Assembly (NCBI GenBank): GCA_019828595.1
Contig: JAHQRK010000020.1
Location: 930,001-994,000 of the forward strand
Source: Aphanomyces cochlioides
Lineage: Eukaryota; Oomycota; Saprolegniomycetes; Saprolegniales; Verrucalvaceae
Direction of reading: 5' to 3'
DNA: 64,000 nt
The notes under the pieces were generated by a model that saw only the letters and a program-made list of their open reading frames with translations, searched no databases and had not been told where the DNA came from. Both the position numbers and the translations under genes were made by a program. Every line of letters begins with the position of its first letter. Positions within the stretch are counted from its first letter, which is position 1. Below are positions 1 to 10,471 of the stretch, piece after piece.

Positions 1-129
1 TCGACTGGCCATGTTGTCAACGTGGACTCCGTGTTGTCGTGCCTCTGTGTTGTTGACACTGGGCACTGCAGAATTTTAGCCAATCGTGTAGTGGTGTGAC
101 AGTGAGTGTGATGTTTCACCGGAACTGCC

Positions 130-618
130 ATGATTACTACACTTTCTCCCACCTTTTTGACATATAGGCAAAACTCTTTATTACAACGAGTAAAACCCAC
201 TTCTGTCAAAAACCAATGAAGAGTTAAATACCAAATTCGAGGTGCTTGTTTTAACTCATAAATACTTTTCTTTAACTCACAAACCCAAGATTCCCTCCCT
301 TTAACGACATACCCAGAGGGTTGTTTCATATATATGAGAGTTTCCTCAGGCATTTCGCCATTCAAAAAGGCCGTATGAACATCCATTTGATGTACTTAGT
401 ATATGCCAATCAAAGATTACTCCAATAGCAATAACTAATCTTAGAGACTCAAAACGAGCAACTGGTGCATAGACTTCATCACAGTCTACACCAAACTGTT
501 GATGGCACCCTTGAGCCACTAGTCTTGCTTTATAACGCTCAATTGAACCATTTGAATGATATTTAAAGTTAAATACCCAATGGCATGGGAGAGCCTTTCT
601 CTCTTTACAAGTTTCCAC
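130..618 (-). pseudogene. Copia reverse transcriptase remnant
   Basis: The N-terminal half of a Copia reverse transcriptase is readable in two frames. From 618 leftward the frame carries a Trp-Val-Phe-Asn motif and the YKARLVAQG signature. At about 380 the reading shifts by one frame into HQMDVHTAFLNGEMPEE and then a KQPSGYVV motif and a degenerate LKQAPR motif. The family normally continues to a YVDD active site, which is not recognisable here because similarity ends near base 130. The frameshift and truncation make it non-functional. Confidence 0.8.
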
Positions 619-677
619 GTGTCGTTATCCATCAAAGAATGATACTCTGAATTCAGGGCTTCTGCCCACTTTTCCTT

Positions 678-1379
678 TTATTTGCACGTTAATGCCATTT
701 GTAATGATCTCGGAATAAATTCGTTGACCTTCTTATCCTTTTCCTGTTTCCTAATGCTCCGAGCTTGAAGACACGATGTGGTGTTACTTATGTCATTCCA
801 ACGATTGTCATATGTATAGGTTGGACTTTCTATGTTAGCTACAACAGGTGTCATGTTGACATCGTTGACTTTCTGTCTTTTCTGAAGTCGCTGAGAACGA
901 CGTGGTTCTTCGTTTCCGTTATCTGGATTCAGTATCTTTTCATCATTACTCATTGGGATTGCATCTCCCACCATTTCTGATATCTCTGACGGACGTTCAT
1001 TATCGACAGTATCGTCAGAAAACGTAACCTTTCTTTTCTTATACAACCTTCCTCCTCCTTTAACTAATATATCAGTTTTTGCAGGTTTAAATACGTCTAT
1101 TGAACGAGATTCAGGTGCGTCCACCTGTTCATTATCACCCTCAGATGAATCAACTGATTTGTCAAGCAAATCAAGTTCATCAACTTCACTGATCTCTTCT
1201 TGTGTAAGAGGTTGTAGTCTTAACTCAAATGCATTCTTCAGTAACTCATCTCTATATGCACTATCAAATGAAACATCTCTGGCAATGACAAATCTATTGT
1301 CCTGTTCGTTCCAGAGACGATAACCTTTGTATTCATTAGAAATTCCTAATAATCTGCATCGAATTGCTCGTGCAGACAA
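678..1379 (-). pseudogene. Copia linker between integrase and reverse transcriptase
   Basis: This 233-residue reading frame starts with the part of Copia polyproteins that follows the integrase core (a GISNEYKGYRLWN motif, equivalent to the common GYRLW segment). It continues through a hydrophilic linker rich in Glu, Asp, Ser and Lys. It sits in the expected place, downstream of the integrase fragment and upstream of the reverse transcriptase fragment. It is separated from the integrase by a frame break near 1380-1410. It has no independent function. Confidence 0.75.
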
Positions 1380-1410
1380 TTTCTTGTCCTAACACTTCCC
1401 CAAGGATGAA

Positions 1411-2206
1411 TCATACTGACGTCAGGGACTTCCCAAACAGTACCTCATAAGGGGTCTTGTTACCTAATCTAGCCATAGGTGTTCTGTTTTGAACATAATT
1501 CATATAATGAAATGCCTCTGGCCACCATTTAGCTGGAATCTGTGCATCTAATAGAGCACATCGAATCTTGGTGAATTTCGTTAGAAAATCTCTTTCTGCA
1601 CTACCATTTTCCTCTTTGTAGTAAGGATTAGACTTTTGATAACGAATCCCTTGACTTTTACAATAGGCTTGTAGTGCTTTATTGTTAAACTCTGTTCCTC
1701 CATCTGATCTCATTTCGATCACCTTGGTTTTGCACTCTCTTTCCATTTGAGTGAGAATCTCCTTTATATTCTTTGTTACCTCTGCTTTCTCCTCAAAACG
1801 AATGCCCATCGATATGACGAGTTATCGTCAATCAAAATGCATCCATACTTTATATTAGCACGTGTTCCATAAAGTCCATTTCGTTTTACTGGACCACAGG
1901 TATCCATGTGAACTGTGTGTAAATTTCCTTTAATTCGATTGGTCAGTTTGTTCCTTCATAGTTGCACATGTGTGACAACAGAACGAGACATTCTTCAAAC
2001 TTTCCTTACTAATCTTCGGAACCCCAGTGACGACACCACTACATAGCATCGTAATCACCGAATCTTTGTTTACATGTCCAAGTCGGATATGCCACTCTTT
2101 GACGAGACGTTCAGCTTCGTGATTTGTTAGTTCTCTCAAAATCGGTGCTGTCTTTACACTATTACAGTGTACTTGTCTCTCGCTCAAAGTATGATGCTTA
2201 ATATAA
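1411..2206 (-). pseudogene. Copia GAG-pre-integrase and integrase core remnant
   Basis: Read right to left, the first part contains the pre-integrase zinc motif (WHIRLGH, then CCHTCA). After a frame break near 1930, the integrase follows with HMDTCGPV (first catalytic Asp), RSDGGTEF (second Asp) and ENGSAERD (catalytic Glu). The DDE residues are all visible, but the frame changes near 1930 and 1810. The right end at 2206 is where the Harbinger element is inserted. The matching upstream part of the polyprotein resumes at 4871. Confidence 0.85.
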
Positions 2207-2537
2207 GAGGCTGGTCGGGTATCGTCGATGTCGTCGCCCATCGATGCCATAAACCACGAAATTAGATATGATTGGTTCATTGTATCCGGAATATTCCATA
2301 TGTCGATGTCTGGGACGATGTTTTGAGGGCATTTCCAGGCATTGACTCTGAGTCAGTGTCAGTCGTGGTTTGGCTTGCTGCTTGCCGTACGCATCCGCAC
2401 TGAGATACAAGAGAGATGAGCAAGAACAAGCAAGCAAGCTCCAAGTCGCACATAGTGTCAAGGTTGGTCAAGGCGTCGGGCAGAGCCACACAAGCACCAA
2501 TATCTGAGGGTACGATCAGCTTCGACACTCTATCCTA

Positions 2538-3565
2538 TTGTTGTTTGTAGAGTTAGCTGATTCGACTGACGCGTACGGAGAGTCAACATCAAAGCCCAGA
2601 GGCGAGGAGTCCAGTCAAGCTGTTTGGTGCGACATAAGCGTTGCTCTAATGTTTAAGCTTCGATACAAGTCTCCATTGTCACTGCGATTTCAAACAAGAA
2701 ATAACAACGACAAAGGTTTGGCGTATGGATTGCTCGCTTCCGAGCTATCAGTTGATATGAGACGAGTATTCACACAAAGACAAGTAAAAGATAAGGTAGA
2801 AGTTGTAGTCTTGCATTGCGATTCACAATTGTAGCTGGCTAAAATGAAGTCTGAGTGGTCCAAGTCGAATCCCTCAACACCGCTGCCAACAGGGAATGAT
2901 AGTGCAAGGTTTGATCCAACATATTAGAGATATCAAATGATTGAATAGGTTTGTGCCTGCCCATTATGATGTCATGTTGGAGTATTGGGGTGACAAAGAT
3001 GGTTATCGTCGTGAATCGCTTATGACGACGGATGATGGGTTCGAAGCTGAAGAAAAGGATGAACCAAATCGATTCAATGAGATAGCTGCTGGATTTGATG
3101 CTCAATCGGACGGACATCATGAGGATGAACACGAATGTAAGTTGTGTCATTTCTTATTCGATTTACATTTTATCTTAACAACTAGTTGATTCATGGAACA
3201 ATGCAAAGCATGCACAGCGTGATGCACGCAACAAGAAGCGAGTTTTTTCTCGCACCAAGGACGAGACGAAATCATCAAAGTGACACCAGTCCATCCTTTA
3301 TTGCAAAAAGACCAGCCTCAATAGCAGAACGCATGCTGATGCTATTGAGGCTGGTCTTTTTGCAATAAAGGATGGACTGGTGTCACTTGGACAAGCAATG
3401 AGCTCAAGTGGAAGTGAACGAGCAATGAGCTCAAGTGGAAGTGAACGAGCGACGAATACAGCGACCATGGACGATGTACTGATTGCTATACGAGCTCAAA
3501 AAAAAGCAATGCAAGCTCAAGCCCAGGCATTTCAGCAGTTTATGAATGCGTTTGGTAAGCAATAG
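2538..3565 (+). CDS. Harbinger accessory Myb/SANT-like protein (spliced, interrupted)
   Basis: The first reading frame (from 2538) shows a Myb/SANT-like DNA-binding fold with the motif KGLAYGLLASEL followed by FTQRQVKDK. Three short GT-AG introns restore one frame: about 2795-2833, about 2909-2947 and about 3137-3186. The later exons carry LAKMKSEW, a P-x2-YDVMLEYWGDK motif and a basic stretch near 3210-3270. The frame stops at the left arm of the 49-bp palindrome and can resume after it, ending at 3565 in a Gln/Ala-rich helix. In this family such proteins help bring the transposase to the element ends. Exon edges and start are approximate. The palindrome may have inactivated the gene. Confidence 0.65.
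3278..3388. repeat. Perfect 49-bp inverted repeat (hairpin)
   Basis: Arms 3278-3326 and 3340-3388 are exact reverse complements with a 13-bp loop. Each arm contains GAGGCTGGTC, the first ten bases of the Harbinger terminal repeat, in the inside-out orientation. The hairpin splits the coding sequence of the Myb/SANT-like gene. Confidence 0.95.
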
Positions 3566-3614
3566 TAGACATAGATAAGAAAGGAAATAAACAAGTAATG
3601 TCATTTCCATTGAA

Positions 3615-4721
3615 TTATCTCATTGAATTACTCAACGCATCTCGTTTTGCAATGGCAATACTACGGAGTAGTGATGATGGCTCAACTTCTGTTGGGTCGC
3701 TTGGTTGGAAGTGATTATTTCGATCATCAAAATTGCTGAACATGTCGTCGTCGAGCATAAGCATCATGTTGTGAAGTACGAAGCATGCGGTTACATGCTT
3801 GATAGTTCGATCGAGGGATTTCTCACTCATGACGCACTTGAGTGTTCTGAAACGTTCCTTGAGACGGCCAAACGCGCATTCCACGGGCATTCTGGTTGAC
3901 GAGTGTCAAAGGTTGAACACATTTTGATGATAATTAAGCGCCCCGCCTTCCTCTCGATGTTGATATGGTGTAATGAGCCAAGGAAAGAGTGTGTAGCCGG
4001 AGTCTCCAATAAGAAAGGAGCCCTGTGGAATGATGCTGCGAATTGTTTGACCTAGTCTAGACACTTTCCATATCTTCTTATCTGAAAAGGATCCTGGTCG
4101 AATATCAACCGACATAAATCGCATATTCGAGTCCACAACTGCCTGGATGTTCAATGACGGATCTCCATGTCTGTTATAAAATCCATCGTAATCCTTAGGC
4201 CGTTGAATATCGACTAGAGTGCCATCGATAGCACCAACTACTCCATGAATATTTCGCCTCATCGCAAATCCAGCTTCTACTCTAGCCCATTCGAGTGTAG
4301 TAGTAGGCCAATTGATCCATGTTTTCGCGTGAGAAGAAACAACGTCACTAAGCAGACTCACAACATCAATGCACCAAGATTTTGACACGCCAAACACACC
4401 CGCAGTTTCTCTAAAGCCGCCTTGGCTACCCAAAAAATACAAAAACATAGCCACCTTCTTTTCAAAAGAATGGGCCTTTCGTTTCTTTTCTATGTCATTG
4501 CGCAAAATCTCTACAAGTCTTTCAAATGTTCGTTGGCTACAACGTAAGTTGTCGAGGAACCATTGATTGTGGTCGCCCATCATAGAATCGAAATCAACAT
4601 CTGAAATTGTAAGGACATTGTACTTTTCTCCAACAGAGGATAGAGCACACATGCATATACACACAGCAGACATAGCAGAAGTGGTCGCTGCAATTATAGC
4701 AGCCGCATTCGCCATTCTCAA
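3615..4721 (-). pseudogene. HARBI1-type DDE transposase with one premature TGA
   Basis: The upstream 271 residues (4721-3906) contain a helical DNA-binding region, then GAIDGTLVDI (first catalytic Asp) and LIGDSGY (second Asp). The third acidic residue lies in VECAFGRLKERF, at the start of the 3890-3615 segment. The two segments are in the same frame and separated only by a TGA at 3908-3906, followed by a short HSSTRM stretch typical of the family. An Arg codon (CGA) would be expected near here, so a single C-to-T change is the simplest explanation. The protein would otherwise be about 368 residues. It would cut and paste the element between TAA target sites. Confidence 0.85.
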
Positions 4722-4870
4722 CCAGACAAGAGATGGAAAGATGTCAGATCTGAAGTGAAGTCATTCACCGACCACAAAATCGGGAGCGTTGATGCTTGAG
4801 TTACGGTTAACATATATACGGATATCCGGACTGCAACGGACATCGACATCGACGATTCCCGACCAGCCTC

Positions 4871-6056
4871 TAATATGATCCATTGATAACCACAGCGACG
4901 AACTGTAGCATATCATGCATAAAGACTTACCACACATACTCGGTATGATATGATATCCTTGTTCCTTTAGCACTTTCTCACTTAGTATATTTGACTTTGC
5001 TCCTGGTACAAGTATCACAGATTCAAATCTATATGGCACAATTCCTTCAATTGATCTAAACCACAATTGAATTGTTCCCACATGTGAACTTGTCAATTCA
5101 GTACCCTCTCCGAATCTAAAGACAAGATTGTTCTCATTAGTTTTTAACAAATAATCTGTCTTTCCCGTCAGATGACGACCACATCCACTATCCAATGCCC
5201 AATCACAAGATGTGAGTTCACGATCACACAACAAGGACGGGAAGTTCTTTTGAATTCTACAGTCCACATCACTTAGAGCATATCCACCACTTAGGGCATA
5301 TGCTCAATTTCCACTTCAGAATTCTGCACCATGATGGCTAAACCCAAGTCAAATTGAACTCGTAGGGTAAACCTGTGTCAAATCTGGCTTGGATATAGCC
5401 ATCTTGGGACGAGGTCAAAGTGGGAATAAATCCGAATCCCGATCCAGAATTTGATATTGGCGCACGTCCGAACAAAACGACATCGAGCTAAAAACGTGTA
5501 GAAAGCAGCAGCTCTACTCAGTGTCTGGCCAGGTTGTGATGTAAACAAGTCGAAAAGAGGTCCGAACTATGATCCTGCCGAGAACCACATTATTTGAAAC
5601 GATTAGATCCTTGTTTCTATTGGAATAAATCAGGTGTCGGATTGCTTCTGGTGTTGAGTGAGACCATTTCACGATTGGGATTTTGGGATATGGCAACCAT
5701 GCAGGTCGATTTATGCACACCTCTGGTGTAGAAACCCAAATGCAAATCCAAGTAAAACTGACAATATACCTTTTCGCTTTTACCCTTCTGGTGGAGATGC
5801 TCTTATGACTTCCTTCGCTTTAATAGAAAGCTCCACCAATTTCTGGTTAATCAAACCAGAATCAACCTGATTTACAGCAACAGAAGTTGCATCACTCATC
5901 ACAGAACTCTCTGTTAGATTTCTCTCTTTTGGAGTTGACAATAAACTCAAAGTGATCAATAAACTTTTGTGACCACACTCTTAAGTTGTCCATTTCATTT
6001 GAGATCAATGAGGACAGATTCTTAATTCCTTCAGTGGAAGCTCCTTCAGTAGACAT
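4871..6056 (-). pseudogene. Copia gag and protease remnant
   Basis: A Met codon at 6056-6054 opens a short gag-like frame (STEGASTEGIKNLSS, then WSQKFIDHFEF) that stops after about 55 codons. After about 600 bp of degenerate sequence, a retropepsin region follows from 5267 with WALDSGCGRHLTG. It then has an LVPGAKSNILS segment typical of the part before the GAG-pre-integrase domain. A one-base shift just before the Harbinger junction is needed to join the pre-integrase frame. No zinc knuckle was found. The gene is dead. Confidence 0.65.
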
Positions 6057-6067
6057 ACTACTTGAAA

Positions 6068-6332
6068 TGTTGAATAGCAGGGAATGCAGTAAAGAATAGA
6101 GTTGAACGCTCAGTTCAGGGCCAATTCGAGAGTGAGTGCACTAAGCATAACACAGTCAAACCCATCACATCCTAGCCAGGAATATAAAATATACACAACT
6201 GTACTGTCAACCAATGTACTGTCCATCGTAGTCAATCACATGACACTGCTCTATAGTTCTCCTAGTTGTAGTGAACTTTCCTCGTGTTCAACCACTTTGA
6301 TAGACTTAGACTCATTTGATTCTTATATCTAA
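6068..6332 (-). repeat. Candidate 5' LTR of the decayed Copia element
   Basis: The interval reads TGTTAG...TTCAACA on the minus strand. It lies directly upstream of the gag-like Met codon and contains an A/T-rich TATA-like stretch near 6180-6195. The opposite LTR is not in the window, so direct-repeat proof is missing. Confidence 0.35.
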
Positions 6333-6930
6333 CAAGAACATTCGAATGCGTCGCTCGAATGCCAATTTGTGCCGGCAAGTTCATGCTATCAAGGAGCTTT
6401 TGCGTCGTTGTCTCGCATGCTGTCACACTGACACGATGCTACGACAGATGTGGAAGCAGATAGTTCTTGTGTCACACTCTGGTGTACTCTACGCACTGGA
6501 AAGAAAAAGTGTCTCTCTTTTGACCATGACAACTCCACCATCAGGAGGTTCGCAGTGCCAACCACCGGTAGTCTATCAAAGTCTGCGGTGTTTGGCGAGA
6601 GGAAAGGTTCGAGTCATTGCATTGCACGATGCAATATCTGCTGTCAGGAAGAATTTGGACGATGGGACTGACAAGTGGATGCTCAGTGGGGCGTCATCTG
6701 ACACCCAAAGTACATGTTGGAATCATGTCCACTGAAGCGTATGTTATGCCATGGACTCGATGCACATTGCGACATGGGGAACCTAACAACATGTCGATAT
6801 TACTGAGCGATAAGCCCTGCAAAGCGAACATGAAGTACCCCGACGTCAGGTACTTATGGGTCTATCCAGTCCAGTTGGATTTTTATCGAGACTGTAATAG
6901 TGAAAATGAAATTGAATGGTGAAATTATGA
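6333..6930. other. Degenerate sequence, possible retroelement debris
   Basis: Three overlapping plus-strand frames are open here (6316-6735, 6450-6671, 6617-6922), none longer than 139 codons. One contains DKWMLSGASSDTQ and another SGCSVGRHLT, both loosely reminiscent of a Copia retropepsin start. No complete domain is present. I see no gene that can be supported. Confidence 0.3.
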
Positions 6931-6954
6931 ACAAGGCGCTTCTCTCTAAATCAA

Positions 6955-7357
6955 GGCAGCGACCACCGCCGCGACGTTGTGTCAATATACCGATTGCCAA
7001 ACGCTCTTGACGTCTGTGGGAGCTCTCACCTGCACGGAGTCGGGCGCGTCGTTGTCTCCAGCTGCTACCCTTTGCAGCTCGACCACGACCACGACTGCTC
7101 CATCTTCTGGAAGTTCATCTGGCAGTACGCCAACGACAACCACCACCACCTCTGGTAGCTCTTCCGGTAGTACACCAACCACTACGGCGACGTCGTCTGG
7201 AAGCTCGTCTGGAAGCACGCCAACCACCACCGCGTCTTCTGGCAGTTCCTCCGGCAGCACGACGACTACCGTGGCTCCAACATCCAGTGTCGGCTCTGCT
7301 GTTCTTTCTGGCATTGTGGCCATGACTGCTGTCACTGCCTTGATAAGGAAGAATTAG
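6955..7357 (+). pseudogene. 5'-truncated elicitin with Ser/Thr-rich tail
   Basis: The frame carries the second half of an elicitin domain (LCQYTDCQTLL, GALTC, AATLC), with four of the six cysteines. A long tail of GSSSGSTPTTT-type repeats and a C-terminal hydrophobic segment typical of a GPI-anchor signal follow. The signal peptide and first two cysteines seen in the intact paralogues at 12224 and 14451 are missing. Upstream is unrelated A/T-rich sequence. Elicitins are oomycete sterol-binding or surface proteins. This copy should not be secreted. Confidence 0.8.
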
Positions 7358-7561
7358 ATCGTGCACGATCATAATCCAATTTCATTTTCTCTGTTAGTAT
7401 CGTAGTTTCCATTGATTGTTGGAATTTCCAGTATTGATTGAGCCGATGAAAGTTATCACAAAACTTTTAAATCGAATTGAATCCAACTTGTGCTCTGAAA
7501 TATTGAAAGTGGACGAGTCGCTTGAAGACGCAGAGTCCCATTTAGTAGATATCCAAAAATT

Positions 7562-7887
7562 TCAAACTCCATGGGACCAGCGGTGCGGGAAGCAGTGAGC
7601 TCCTCGCCACAAAGCTGTCAAGTTTTCTTTGATCTTCGCGTTCTGTTCTGCCTCAATATTGTTCGAATTAGTGCACCGCAAATGGTCACCACTCACTGAC
7701 AACAACGCAGGACAGTTTGGGCATTTTCGGAGCTGATTGCATCCCCCTTTTCCAAAGATCCATTGCATTTCGCGCATTCTGGCGGCATTGCGGCGGTTAC
7801 CTCAAACGGCATCGCATCCAAACTCAAAATTGCCATGGATCCTGAAGTTTTAACGGAGGTGGCGTGGTCGTCGTCGTCTGACGACAT
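7562..7887 (-). pseudogene. Zinc-ribbon-like gene remnant in two frames
   Basis: A frame from 7887 (Asp/Ser-rich start, then CAKCNGSLEKG) overlaps a second frame that continues with LRKCPNCPALLSVSG and LRC. Joined by a one-base shift near 7750, these give paired CxxC motifs as in small zinc ribbons. I do not recognise the family. The frameshift suggests decay, and nothing nearby indicates a role. Confidence 0.3.
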
Positions 7888-7899
7888 GATAAATCAATT

Positions 7900-9127
7900 G
7901 CGCTGAAGAATGACTGGCCCGTTCAAGTTGTCCTCGACAATGTAGCCCACAGCTACATAGTGTCATTCCAAAGTAATAGACTTGGTAGATTTGTGGCCAC
8001 GACCAACAGAGGGCTGCGTTGTGCATGGTCCATGACCCATCGGGAACCAGAGTCGCTAGCTTTCAAGTGTCGAGGGTCATTACCGAAAGCAGATGATGTC
8101 ACTTTAACTCTCAAATTCACCCCCTCCACTCAATATGGCACAAGTCATTATCTTCTCGTTTTACCAAAGCGACTGCGTTTCCGTGACGATGCAAGTGAGC
8201 AGATGAAGCCCATTCAAGAGTTTGAATTTCGCAAAGCCCAGGCTCAGCAAATTCCGTTTCCATCTCTGACCGAATCGTTTTCGAGTCGAAAGTGAAGCTT
8301 TCCACTACCAGAAACGAGACGACTTGGAGATCATCCATGGAAATATCTTGGATCGTTGGAAAAAGGGAGATGCAATGGATGGTCTCCAAATCGTCTCATT
8401 TCTGGTAGAGAAAAGCTCCACTTTCGACTCGAAAACGATTCAGTCAGAAAAAACGCGGTCGATTTCGTTCTACATACATTTGAGTGTCTGTTGAAACGAG
8501 ATATGCTTACCGGGCGCACAAGACTTGCTACGACGAGAGGGTACCTCCAAACAATGAATTCGCCAAGGAGACTCCGTGCCACCATCACTTCGTAAGAATG
8601 TCGAGGCTGGGTCAGAGTTGCATGTCTGCGTCACGATTGTCGCCTTTTTCAAAGTCACTGAGCCGACGACTCTCCAAGAGGTAAAGTGGTGTCCCGTTGA
8701 GTTGGTATTTGCCGGATTCCGTCTCGATGAGACTGTTCAAGCGGTCAAATTGGAGTTGCCTTGCTGAAAACGCACACTTCTCTTGCTCTTTCATCCTGCA
8801 TTTCAGTTTTGCCGCATCGTCGGTCACAGGAAACTCCACAAAGTATGACTAGTCTTCATCGTCAACGACGTAGTTGAATTCGGGCATTTTTGGAAATGAC
8901 TGAAGGGAACCACAGCAACAGCATGGATGTAACGTCGTGAACGTATTGCAGTAACAAGTCAAAAGAGACGCTATATTGTCCAGTCGAGATTCGTTAACTC
9001 TCAGTGAAGCCACATATTTCCATGAAGAGTTTGCTCCATTGACGTTGAATCTCTGCATCTTGACGAATGTCACTTCGTCTCGTCCATTGATCGGCACATC
9101 CATGCATTGGTTAAGCTCAAAGTTCAA
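7900..9127 (-). pseudogene. Remnants of an unrecognised repeated family, copy A
   Basis: Short minus-strand frames cover this stretch: 9127-8849 (starting NFELNQ), 8839-8612 (MEFPVTDDAAKL), then 8658-8470 and 8389-8117. The region around 9100-9150 is recognisably similar at nucleotide level to 10331-10385 (both read TTGGTT, then AGCTCAAAG, then a GAGCTTCAAT-like stretch). Copy A and the 9536-10382 block therefore look like decayed relatives. No known domain was recognised. The reading is broken by many stops, so function is unlikely. Confidence 0.4.
8266..8447. repeat. Imperfect 71-bp inverted repeat
   Basis: Arms 8266-8336 and 8377-8447 are reverse complements with a handful of mismatches around a 40-bp spacer. 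Both arms encode the same short peptide (SKTI preceded by TFD and SFLV) read away from the centre. This suggests an inverted duplication of a coding fragment rather than a transposon end. Confidence 0.85.
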
Positions 9128-9535
9128 TGTTTAAGCTTCAATGCTTTAAGAGACGCACTATGACTATTAAACGACTATTTATCAAAGATGGAATTCCCAT
9201 ATTTTTGCACTTATGAATTCTAACATTTCTTCAATTCGAGCTTTATCACCAAAGTCAGTCATAGTCAAGGACTTGGTGGGGATCCCATCAAGTCACTTCT
9301 AAACATGACCAAACTCAACAATATCGTTGTAAGCAAAGGGCATTCGTGCCGTGCCGAGTTTCCTGCGACCGATGAGGTGACAGATCTGAAAGACAGAATC
9401 AATATACGAGAGAAGAATCGCCAGTCCTTGAGTCAGTCAAGGAAAGATCGCCGTTGTTCAGGACGATTCATGAGCTAGTTGGTTCATAATGCGTGGCTCA
9501 CACATAAGAATCCAGGTTTTCTTTGCTAGGCAACA

Positions 9536-10382
9536 CTAGATAACGGCGGGAGCGGGCGGTAAATAAGCAAACAGAGTCGGAAGTGGAGCAAACAGATCAA
9601 TGTCCAATTGAGGTGGAAAATTCGGTGGCAACGGACTGCTTACAGGCAGTTGCAGGACAAGGCGCGAATCCAAGTGAATGACAGTGTTGGGGGCGACGAC
9701 AGGAAGTGGAGCCATTGCTGGCAAATTCACGCCATGGTGAACAACGCGGTGCACTTTGTACGAGCAATTGACCAAATTGGGACGATCCAGTTTAATGCAG
9801 ATAATGTAAACCACAGTGCCAACAGTCGCCCACTGGTTGGCCTTCCAATCCAGATCATCCCAAGTCTGGTACCACGCAACTTCAATTTTGACAGTGTGGA
9901 AATCGCCCCAATCGACGCCAAGAGGCAATTGCACGTTGTATGGAGGCTGCCCAAGGACTCGACGCGGCAAAAGACACAAATCTGGCTCGAGGCGGAGGAT
10001 ATTTGTCTGATATGCACTGCCCCTGAGTGTGGGTTGCAGTTCTGATAGCAAACGACAACATGGGAACATACGTTTGGTGTGGTAGAGACGACAATTCCAC
10101 AATGAAAATCTTGCCATCAATCCATTCCATGTTGGTTGACCTGAGCTCCTGATCTTCGCTCGCCACAAAGGCTTCCCAATCACTCAGGGAAGCATCTCGC
10201 AAGTACACTTTTCCCGTTTGGAGCATTTCGTCAACAAGGTCCAAGTCGAGGGTTTTGATGCTCTGATTGATAGAATTGATTGCCATCAACTCACGTTGAC
10301 TTGGTTCTGACATGGCCACACTTTTTGCTTGGTTCAGCTCAAAGGTCAGTGTTTGAGCTTCAATACTTAAAGAATCGCGCAA
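9536..10382 (-). pseudogene. Unrecognised family, copy B, frameshifted
   Basis: From 10382 the frame reads a hydrophilic N-terminus (FELNQAKSVAM, then LDLVDEMLQTGKVYL) and EWIDGKIFIVELSSLPHQTYV. Near 10040 the protein-like reading moves to a second frame that ends at 9536 (QTNILRLEPDLCLLP, GVDWGDFHTVKIEVAWYQTWDD, and a Pro-rich tail). Together this would be about 280 residues with no signal peptide and no recognised fold. Similarity to copy A is visible near the start. A single frameshift separates the halves, so it is probably a recent pseudogene. Confidence 0.45.
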
Positions 10383-10471
10383 TGAGGATTCAAAGACGAA
10401 ATTCCGTTGTTTGGTTTGACTTTGGAATTCTTCTATCGGTTTTCTGTTCTGAGGATTTCAATTAGGAATAT

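Larger units (their letters stand above)
2207..4870. mobile_element. PIF/Harbinger DNA transposon nested in Copia
   Basis: A 2664-bp element has terminal inverted repeats beginning GAGGCTGGTCGGG. The first 27 bp of both ends match with one mismatch, and both ends are flanked by the 3-bp target duplication TAA (2204-2206 and 4871-4873), as expected for PIF/Harbinger. It carries two convergent genes: a spliced Myb/SANT-like protein on the plus strand and a HARBI1-type DDE transposase on the minus strand. The transposase has one in-frame stop. The insertion interrupts the older Copia element. Confidence 0.93.
1..6332 (-). mobile_element. Decayed Ty1/Copia retrotransposon, interrupted by a Harbinger element
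   Basis: On the minus strand the Copia domains follow in order from right to left: gag start near 6056, retropepsin (5267-4871), GAG-pre-integrase (2206-1930), integrase (about 1930-1411), linker (1379-678) and reverse transcriptase (618 to about 130). The frames are broken repeatedly. Joining position 2206 to 4874 across the Harbinger insertion restores continuity of the protease/pre-integrase region. No RNase H and no left LTR were recognised; similarity stops near base 130. This is a dead copy, clearly older than the Copia element at 58535-64000. Confidence 0.85.

Noticed and set aside
6982..7335. Minus-strand 117-codon frame of Val/Leu/Pro/Glu repeats opposite an elicitin tail
   Set aside because: It is the reverse reading of GSSSGSTPTTT repeats. 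The same kind of frame appears opposite every elicitin tail, so it is treated as a shadow and not annotated as a gene.
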